A DNA stretch of 5,000 nt from NCBI GenBank assembly GCA_900321945.1, contig ONXY01000163.1, positions 1 through 5,000 of the forward strand, in the 5' to 3' direction. Of the stretch, positions 1-4,214 are shown one piece after another. Each line of letters starts with the position of its first letter. Position 1 is the first letter of the stretch. The position numbers were made by a program, and so were the translations under genes. Below the pieces are notes generated by a model, which made no database searches, was not told the DNA's origin, and was given only the letters and a program-made list of their open reading frames with translations. This stretch comes from an uncultured Eubacteriales bacterium. GTDB lineage: Bacteria > Bacillota_A > Clostridia > Christensenellales > Aristaeellaceae.

Positions 1-302
1 GAGTCCATATCCTTTACCTTCACGATGGTTCCGATGGAAACCTTGTCGGTGGTGATCTCGTCGTCCGCCACCACGGTGGCGGTCCGGATGGTGGCCTGCA
101 GACGGGTGATTTCAGCCTCCACCTTGGCCTGTTCCTTCTTAGCCTCGTCGTATTCGGCGTTCTCGCTCAGATCCCCGAATCCGCGGGCGATGGCGATCTG
201 TTCGCTGACCTCGTTCCGCCGTACGGAAATCAGATAATCCAGCTGCTCCTCCAGCTTTTTCATTCCGCTTTCCGTCAGAATCGTTGTTTTCTCTTCCGCC
301 AT
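1..302 (-). CDS. greA: Transcription elongation factor GreA (partial, C-terminal part outside window)
   Basis: GreA binds the RNA polymerase secondary channel and stimulates cleavage of the backtracked transcript so that stalled complexes resume. One hundred codons are visible, against a usual family length near 158 residues, so the C-terminal FKBP-like domain is mostly missing. The visible part is the N-terminal antiparallel coiled coil. The family signature GDLSENAEYDEAK lies at residues 43-55, with acidic tip residues D44 and E47 corresponding to the pair that handles the catalytic Mg2+ in characterised Gre factors. The start at 302 opens with MAEEKTTILTESGMKKLEEQ, as in Firmicutes GreA, and is preceded by GGAG (312-315) at a 9-nt spacing. 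The gene has its own consensus promoter and structured leader after metI. The identification is secure. Truncation is only by the window edge. Confidence 0.97.
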   Translation of the reverse strand, partial: MAEEKTTILTESGMKKLEEQLDYLISVRRNEVSEQIAIARGFGDLSENAEYDEAKKEQAKVEAEITRLQATIRTATVVADDEITTDKVSIGTIVKVKDMD

Positions 303-329
303 GTTTTTTCACTCCGTTTCATAATCAAG

Positions 330-361
330 GCGCACCTGGCCGCTTTCCGCGGAAGGTGCGC
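330..361 (-). promoter_or_regulatory. Stem-loop in the greA 5' leader
   Basis: Eight perfect base pairs (330-337 with 354-361, GCGCACCT/AGGTGCGC) enclose a second 4-bp stem, CCGC/GCGG (340-343 with 349-352), with a 5-nt loop. The hairpin begins about 20 nt after the predicted start of transcription and ends 14 nt before the Shine-Dalgarno sequence. No U-run follows it on the minus strand, so it does not look like an intrinsic terminator. A role in mRNA stability, ribosome access or leader-RNA production is possible but unproven. Confidence 0.6.
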
Positions 362-388
362 TCTGTGTATCCTTTCAGGACGGGTTGC

Positions 389-417
389 ATTATACCCAAC
401 AAGCTTCGCGCTGTCAA
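389..417 (-). promoter_or_regulatory. Consensus sigma-A promoter for greA
   Basis: On the minus strand a perfect -35 box TTGACA (412-417) and a perfect -10 box TATAAT (389-394) are separated by exactly 17 bp. Transcription should start near 381-383, leaving a leader of about 80 nt before greA. The -35 box begins only 6 bp after the metI stop codon, so metI transcripts have no room to terminate before it and may read through into greA. This is seen directly in the sequence; promoter activity is inferred. Confidence 0.9.
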
Positions 418-422
418 GGGGT

Positions 423-1139
423 TTACTGATTCTTGAGCCTTCTGTCGCTCTTCCGGGCCAGCCAGGTTCCGAAAGTCTGCAGGATCTGCACCAGAATCAC
501 CAGAATCACCAGCGCGGAAAGCAGAACCGCGTGATTGGAACGCTGCTGGCCCTGAGCGATCGCCAGATTGCCCAGTCCGCCGCCGCCGACCGCGCCGCTC
601 ATGGCCGTATATCCCAGAATGGTCGTGACCGCGGTCGTGAAGGAGGTGATCAGCGAGGGAACGCTCTCAGGCAGCATCACGTGAAACACGGTCTGCCAGG
701 TATTCGCGCCGGAGGACTGCGCCATCTCAATGATATTGGGATTCAGTTCACGGAGAGACCCCTCCACAAGCCTGGCCACAAAGGGAAACGCTGCGATCAC
801 CAGAGGAACGATAACGCCTGCGTCTCCCACGGCGGAACCGAGCAGCATCCGCGTGAAAGGCATCAGCAGAACGATCAGAATAATGAACGGCGCCGAGCGG
901 AGCAGATTGATGACCCAGTTCAGCACGGCCATCAGCCAGTGCGGCAGAGGCCGGATTCCCTTTGAATCACCCGTTACCAGGATCACGCCCAGCGGCAGGC
1001 CGATCAGAATGGCGAGCAGGGTCGATACCAGAGTAATGTAAAGCGTGGAAAGGGTCGCCCGGAAAAAGTCCTCCTGGATAATCACCAGGGCGTCCGCCAC
1101 TTTCTTTTCGCTGAAATACCGTGCGAGATATTCCGCCAT
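423..1139 (-). CDS. metI: Methionine ABC transporter permease MetI
   Basis: This is the membrane subunit of the MetNIQ importer, which brings D- and L-methionine across the cytoplasmic membrane as a MetI dimer driven by a MetN dimer. At 238 residues it is slightly longer than E. coli MetI (217), mainly through about 20 extra N-terminal residues before the first helix. Hydrophobic helices are seen at about residues 31-55, 74-93, 105-127, 161-181 and 203-226, fitting the five-helix MetI fold. The cytoplasmic EAA coupling loop lies at about 136-159 (EMAQSSGANTWQ...LPES). Family hallmarks FPFVARLVE (118-126) and SGAVGGGGLGNLAIAQGQQR (181-200) are present. The start ATG overlaps the metN stop in TGATG, with AGGAGG (1150-1155) ten nt upstream inside metN, which indicates translational coupling. 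I see no broken residues. Confidence 0.96.
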   Translation of the reverse strand: MAEYLARYFSEKKVADALVIIQEDFFRATLSTLYITLVSTLLAILIGLPLGVILVTGDSKGIRPLPHWLMAVLNWVINLLRSAPFIILIVLLMPFTRMLLGSAVGDAGVIVPLVIAAFPFVARLVEGSLRELNPNIIEMAQSSGANTWQTVFHVMLPESVPSLITSFTTAVTTILGYTAMSGAVGGGGLGNLAIAQGQQRSNHAVLLSALVILVILVQILQTFGTWLARKSDRRLKNQ

Positions 1140-2209
1140 CAGTTATCCGCCTCCTCTCCGGCCCCGTTTTCATCCTGCCGGCGGTCCTCCTGACGGACCG
1201 GATACTGGCTTTCCGCCTGAACGCTGACATCCGGCGTTCTGCTCAGGTACTGCACGGCTGTCGCCAGATCGTTCGGACCTCCGGGAATGTTCAGAAGCAT
1301 CGTTCCGTACACCTTTCCGTCCAGGGTTCTGGTGGTTGCGGAAAGGATATTCGCGGCGATTTTGCATTCCATCGCCATAGAAGCCAGCAGCGGCCGGGTC
1401 GCGGCCTCAGCTCCCCGGAACACGAGTCTCACCATCTGATGATGTTCCGTGCCGAGGGAATCGATTCCCGCGGACATATCCGGGTAAACCAGCCGTTTCG
1501 TCGCCCGGGCTTTGGGATTGGAGAAGACCTCGCTGACGTCTCCCTCCTCCACAACCGTTCCGTTTTCCAGGATCGCCACGCGGTTGCAGATTTCCTGCAC
1601 GACGCTCATCTGATGGGTGATCACAATGACGGTGATCCCCAGATCCCGGTTGATGGTCCGGATCAGGGAAAGAATATCGTGGGTGGTTTTCGGATCCAGC
1701 GCGGACGTCGCCTCGTCGCACAGCAGAACCTTCGGGTCCGTCGCCAGCGCCCGGGCGATGGCGATCCGCTGCTGCTGGCCTCCCGAGAGCTGGGCCGGAA
1801 AGGCTTTCGCCTTATCGGACATTCCGACGGTTTTCAGCAGCTCCTCCGCCCTTTCCTGCGCCTTTTCGCGGGGCATGTGGATCAGCTTCAGCGGCAGCAT
1901 GATGTTCTGCAGGCAGTTGCGCTGCATCAGCAGATTGAAGGACTGGAAAATCATCGTCACATGGTGGCGCATCTCCTGCATCTGCTTTTTGTTCAGCGCC
2001 CCGAGATCCGTTCCGTCCAGTTTCACGGTCCCTTCCGTCGGCCGCTCCAGCATGTTGATGCAGCGGACAAGCGTGCTTTTTCCGGCTCCGCTCATACCGA
2101 TAATACCGTAAATGTCCCCGTCGCGGATCGTCAGGTTCACGTTCCGCAGCGCCTCGACGGTTCCTCCGGCGGTGGCGAAACTCTTGGACAGGTTGCAGAT
2201 CTCGATCAT
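1139..2209 (-). CDS. metN: Methionine ABC transporter ATP-binding protein MetN
   Basis: This is the ATPase subunit of the MetNIQ methionine importer, on the cytoplasmic face. At 356 residues it is close to the usual length of about 340. The nucleotide-binding domain (residues 1 to about 245) shows Walker A GMSGAGKST (38-46), Q-loop Q89, signature LSGGQQQR (141-148), Walker B VLLCDE (161-166), D-loop SALD (169-172) and the switch histidine H199. A C-terminal NIL-type (ACT-like) domain spans about 258-335. In E. coli MetN this domain binds intracellular methionine and shuts down uptake (trans-inhibition), so feedback control is likely here too. A charged tail of about 20 residues follows; its DNA also carries the metI ribosome binding site. 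The start at 2209 has GGAGGA (2216-2221) six nt upstream. It lies 85 bp after metQ, behind a strong stem-loop. Confidence 0.96.
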   Translation of the reverse strand: MIEICNLSKSFATAGGTVEALRNVNLTIRDGDIYGIIGMSGAGKSTLVRCINMLERPTEGTVKLDGTDLGALNKKQMQEMRHHVTMIFQSFNLLMQRNCLQNIMLPLKLIHMPREKAQERAEELLKTVGMSDKAKAFPAQLSGGQQQRIAIARALATDPKVLLCDEATSALDPKTTHDILSLIRTINRDLGITVIVITHQMSVVQEICNRVAILENGTVVEEGDVSEVFSNPKARATKRLVYPDMSAGIDSLGTEHHQMVRLVFRGAEAATRPLLASMAMECKIAANILSATTRTLDGKVYGTMLLNIPGGPNDLATAVQYLSRTPDVSVQAESQYPVRQEDRRQDENGAGEEADN

Positions 2210-2230
2210 TCGGAATCCTCCGCAGCTAAG

Positions 2231-2278
2231 AAATCGGAAAACGTCAAAAGGACACCGGCCGGTGTTCCGGCCGGTGTC
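2231..2278 (-). terminator. Perfect 12-bp stem-loop between metQ and metN with broken U-tract
   Basis: GACACCGGCCGG and its exact complement (2251-2262 with 2267-2278) enclose a 4-nt loop. On the minus strand the stem is followed by CTTTTGACGTTTTCC, a U-rich but interrupted tract. This resembles a partial intrinsic terminator or a 3'-protecting hairpin. In other importer operons such elements raise the binding protein relative to the permease and ATPase, and metQ as first gene fits that pattern. The stem is seen; its function is inferred. On the plus strand no T-run follows, so the orientation is clear. Confidence 0.75.
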
Positions 2279-2294
2279 GGACGCGTTCGGTAGT

Positions 2295-3152
2295 TTATTC
2301 GGCGGCCGTCAGCAGAGCGTCCAGGGCTTTGGTCTGTCCGCCGTAAATCGCCATGGGTTCCACATGCACCGGGGCGATAATAGCGATGTGCGTGCCGTTT
2401 TCCGCGTTGAAATTCTCCTGATACGGAATATGAGCGAAGAAGTTCGCGTACACGTCTCCGGCTTCCACAAAGTCGTTGGGCGTCACATAGTCGGTCACTT
2501 CAAGGATTTCGAGGGTGATGCCCTTCGCGGCCAGAATTTCCTTCGCGATTTTCGCGATGGGCTCGTGCGGAACGGGCGTAACGGCAATGCTGACGGAGGT
2601 GCCGTTCAGAGCGTCGTAATCCACGGACGCGTCGTACCCGTCTGTGGGCTCCGCCACCACGGAAACCACGGATCCGTCCGGATAGGTCTCGGCGATATAG
2701 TCCGCCACGGCCTGGGAAGTGAACGCCGCGGTCAGAGCCTTGGTCAGATCGCTGTCCCTGTTTTCTTCCTTCACGCACAGCACGTTGCTGTAGGGAGAAT
2801 CCGCGGACTCTCTGGCCAGACCGTCCGCGGCGGGATTCAGCCCGTTGTCCAGAGCATAGTTGTTGTTAATGATGGCGAAATCCACATCCTGCAGCAGGTT
2901 GGGCACATTGGCCGCTTCCGCTTCCACGAATTCAATGTCCGCGGCCGTGGAGGTCACGTCCTTGGTCGTGGCGGTGATGCCGGCCTCCTCGTTCAGCGTC
3001 AGCGCGCCGATGGACTGCAGCAGCAGCAGCGCCCGTCCCTCATTGGTCGCGTCGTTCGGGATCGCAATCTTCAGCGTATCGGCCATCGCGAAGGAGCCCA
3101 TCGCGCAAATCACCAGAGCGGCAGCACACAGGAACGCAGCAATCTTTTTCAT
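2295..3152 (-). CDS. metQ: Methionine-binding protein MetQ (NlpA family), circularly permuted
   Basis: This is the extracytoplasmic substrate-binding subunit of the Met importer, judged by family motifs and by metNI directly downstream. It has 285 residues. A signal peptide covers residues 1-24 (MKKI, hydrophobic core, AMA before D25). Residues 26 to about 166 match the normally C-terminal part of MetQ: IAIPNDATNEGRALLLLQ (29-46), the KDV/EAEA region (64-80), INNNYALDNGLNPAADG (95-111) and DSPYSNVLCVKE (118-129). A linker (about 167-185, rich in D, Y and G) follows. Residues 186-280 then match the normally N-terminal part: IAVTPVPHEPIAKIAKE (189-205), VTDYVTPND (219-227), YANFFAHIPYQENFN (235-249), VHVEPMAIYGGQTKALDAL (262-280). 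Each half occurs once, in reversed order. Start 3152 was chosen for its AAGGAGGAT site and signal peptide. No clear lipobox is seen; LVIC (13-16) is poor. Confidence 0.93.
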   Translation of the reverse strand: MKKIAAFLCAAALVICAMGSFAMADTLKIAIPNDATNEGRALLLLQSIGALTLNEEAGITATTKDVTSTAADIEFVEAEAANVPNLLQDVDFAIINNNYALDNGLNPAADGLARESADSPYSNVLCVKEENRDSDLTKALTAAFTSQAVADYIAETYPDGSVVSVVAEPTDGYDASVDYDALNGTSVSIAVTPVPHEPIAKIAKEILAAKGITLEILEVTDYVTPNDFVEAGDVYANFFAHIPYQENFNAENGTHIAIIAPVHVEPMAIYGGQTKALDALLTAAE

Positions 3153-3160
3153 CTTGAACC

Positions 3161-3169
3161 ATCCTCCTT
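3161..3169 (-). promoter_or_regulatory. Ribosome binding site fixing the metQ start
   Basis: AAGGAGGAT lies 8 nt before the ATG at 3152, near-perfect complementarity to the 16S rRNA 3' end. The same frame stays open up to an ATG at 3296, but that one precedes the promoter and would put 48 unrelated residues before the signal peptide. The start at 3152 is therefore preferred. Confidence 0.93.
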
Positions 3170-3219
3170 CTCTTTCTCCCTCCCGGAAGGCCGCCGGGCT
3201 TCCCGCGGGGATTGTCCGC

Positions 3220-3248
3220 ATCATATCATGCGTCCGTATCCTTGTCCA
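3220..3248 (-). promoter_or_regulatory. Promoter of metQNI
   Basis: On the minus strand a -35 box TGGACA (3243-3248, five of six matches) and a -10 box TATGAT (3220-3225, five of six) are spaced by 17 bp. A TG one base before the -10 box gives an extended -10 element. The expected start near 3213 leaves a leader of about 60 nt that is G+C-rich, containing GGAAG/CTTCC arms. That is too short for a SAM-I riboswitch or T-box, and none of their conserved blocks is visible. Confidence 0.75.
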
Positions 3249-3260
3249 ATATGAAATGAT

Positions 3261-3297
3261 GATGGAGACCCATAGGTTCAGTCTATGGGTTCCCATC
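3261..3297 (-). promoter_or_regulatory. Paired dyads / long hairpin upstream of the metQ promoter
   Basis: Two 12-bp dyads, ATGGAGACCCAT (3262-3273) and ATGGGTTCCCAT (3285-3296, a perfect dyad around TT), lie 23 bp start to start. Together they form one larger inverted repeat. On the minus strand 13 Watson-Crick pairs plus one G-U pair and one A-C mismatch enclose a 7-nt loop. The dyads are centred about 55 and 78 bp before the predicted metQ start, where an activator such as a LysR-type regulator would bind. Alternatively the hairpin ends the upstream operon, though the tract after it (ATCATTTCATATT) is only partly U-rich. Confidence 0.5.
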
Positions 3298-3301
3298 GTG
3301 A

Positions 3302-3317
3302 AAAAACGTCCGTTTTT
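3302..3317 (-). terminator. Weak A/T stem with T-run after the EF-hand gene
   Basis: AAAAAC and GTTTTT arms enclose a 4-nt loop directly behind the stop codon of the small gene, followed by one further T. The shape resembles an intrinsic terminator, but the stem is almost all A-T and probably weak. The larger hairpin at 3261-3297 may do the real work. Confidence 0.35.
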
Positions 3318-3474
3318 ATTTCCTGAGCAGCTTCAGCAGCGTGTCCGCGAGTTCTCCCACGGTTCCGACCTTCCTGAGCATCAGCTTGATGGCTTCTTTT
3401 TCCATCAGGGTGATTCTGTGATCCTTATTCCGGTCGAACCAGTCCACCAGCAGCTGTATGTCCTCCTTTGTCAT
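3316..3474 (-). CDS. Small single EF-hand-like protein, 52 residues
   Basis: The reading frame begins MTKEDIQLLVDWFDRNKDHR and ends at TAA (3316-3318). Residues 14-25 (DRNKDHRITLME) fit the 12-residue EF-hand loop: D at position 1, N at 3, D at 5, I at 8, T at 9 and E at 12. Position 6 is H rather than the usual G. It is flanked by an amphipathic helix (about 3-13) and a second helix (about 26-34), then a leucine-rich C-terminal helix (about 39-50). There is no signal peptide or membrane segment, so it is probably cytoplasmic. AGGAGGA (3482-3488) lies 7 nt before the start and almost touches the stop codon of the phosphoesterase, so the two are probably co-transcribed. I do not recognise a named family. 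Calcium binding is an inference from the loop pattern; a dockerin-like or non-binding relic is possible. Confidence 0.78.
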   Translation of the reverse strand: MTKEDIQLLVDWFDRNKDHRITLMEKEAIKLMLRKVGTVGELADTLLKLLRK

Positions 3475-3481
3475 GTCTCTG

Positions 3482-3488
3482 TCCTCCT
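3482..3488 (-). promoter_or_regulatory. Ribosome binding site fixing the small EF-hand gene start
   Basis: AGGAGGA lies 7 nt before the ATG at 3474. The same frame is open much further upstream, to 3774, but that part only shadows the phosphoesterase gene in another frame. This site therefore defines a 52-residue protein. Confidence 0.85.
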
Positions 3489-3491
3489 CTT

Positions 3492-4214
3492 TTATTCCGC
3501 CTGGCTCCCCGCCTCTGCCGGTTCGAGATGAAGCAGGATCAGCTCGTATGGATTGTTGATTCTCGGGACGCGCGTGCTGTCTGTCATTCCCCGGGAAATC
3601 ACCATTTTCCCGCCGTCGTGCATACCGTGGGTCAGTTTCGGAAACAGCCCCTGTCCGGGGGCGTACAGTCCGCGGCCGCAGATCTGAATCTGCCCGCCGT
3701 GCGCGTGCCCGCAGACCGTGAAGTCGATGTCCCGTCCCCGCACCTCGTCCCGCCAGATCTCGGGATGATGGCACATCAGCAGCTTAAATACTCCCTCCCG
3801 TTCAAACCCGTCCAGAAATTCACGGCAGGGATCTCCGTAAGGCCGGCTGGACAGGCCTCCGATCCGGATTCCTTTGAACGGTACGCTCCTGTCGTCCAGC
3901 AGTACCGCGCCGCTCTCCGCGACGGTTTTCATCCATTCCTCCCGGAAAGCGCAAAGCTGTTCGTGGTTTCCGAGGGAATAGAACACGGGAGCCGCTTTCG
4001 GAACTTCCTTCAGGAATCTGGCCGCCTCCTGAAAACCGTCCCGGTGACGGTTCACAAGATCCCCCGGAACCAGAACCGCGTCCGCCGCCCGGAAGTCGGG
4101 CATCACGTCGTCAAAATGCGCGGTATGCAGATCCGCGGCCACCGCGAACGTCATCTTCCGCGGGATTTTCCGGCTGCGCACGGTATAATGAACCCGAAGC
4201 CGATTCATCCGCAT
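3492..4214 (-). CDS. Calcineurin-like metallophosphoesterase (YkuE-like)
   Basis: This is predicted to be a two-metal phosphoesterase that hydrolyses a phosphomono- or diester; the substrate cannot be told from sequence. Counting from the start at 4214 (240 residues), the metal-site motifs are in order: ADLH (D28, H30), GDLVN (D52), GNHE (N83, H84), CHHPE (H149, H150) and GHAHGGQ (H170, H172). All expected ligands are present. The N-terminal strand (VHYTVRSRKIPRKM) resembles YkuE-type enzymes, but the membrane helix many relatives carry before it is absent. The start was chosen by AGGAGGAA (4221-4228) at good spacing. An ATG at 4208 forming ATGA with the upstream stop is an alternative. It overlaps the membrane-protein gene by 10 nt, implying coupled translation and perhaps a joint function at the membrane. 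Confidence 0.9.
   Translation of the reverse strand: MRMNRLRVHYTVRSRKIPRKMTFAVAADLHTAHFDDVMPDFRAADAVLVPGDLVNRHRDGFQEAARFLKEVPKAAPVFYSLGNHEQLCAFREEWMKTVAESGAVLLDDRSVPFKGIRIGGLSSRPYGDPCREFLDGFEREGVFKLLMCHHPEIWRDEVRGRDIDFTVCGHAHGGQIQICGRGLYAPGQGLFPKLTHGMHDGGKMVISRGMTDSTRVPRINNPYELILLHLEPAEAGSQAE

Noticed and set aside
330..361. Intrinsic terminator of the met operon
   Set aside because: No U-run follows on the minus strand, and the hairpin lies downstream of the greA promoter, so it belongs to the greA leader.
1121..2293. Long open reading frame (390 codons) on the plus strand
   Set aside because: It lies opposite metN, its translation is rich in R, H, G and Q with no domain logic, and metN is unmistakable. 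It is a shadow caused by high G+C.
2295..3152. MetQ truncation or pseudogene instead of permutation
   Set aside because: Both halves are present once in full, in one uninterrupted frame with intact motifs, so nothing is missing except the usual order.
2112..3254. Long open reading frame (380 codons) on the plus strand
   Set aside because: It is the mirror of metQ and its leader, with low-complexity composition and no recognisable motif.
3153..3260. SAM riboswitch or methionine T-box in the metQ leader
   Set aside because: The predicted leader is only about 60 nt and I find none of the conserved blocks (no T-box AGGGTGGAACCGCG-like element, no SAM-I core).
3153..3296. 48-residue N-terminal extension of MetQ
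   Set aside because: It would place the start upstream of the promoter and block the signal peptide; AAGGAGGAT before 3152 decides the start.
3475..3774. N-terminal 100-residue extension of the small EF-hand protein
   Set aside because: It overlaps the phosphoesterase gene in another frame, has R/G-rich shadow composition, and a good ribosome binding site marks the start at 3474.
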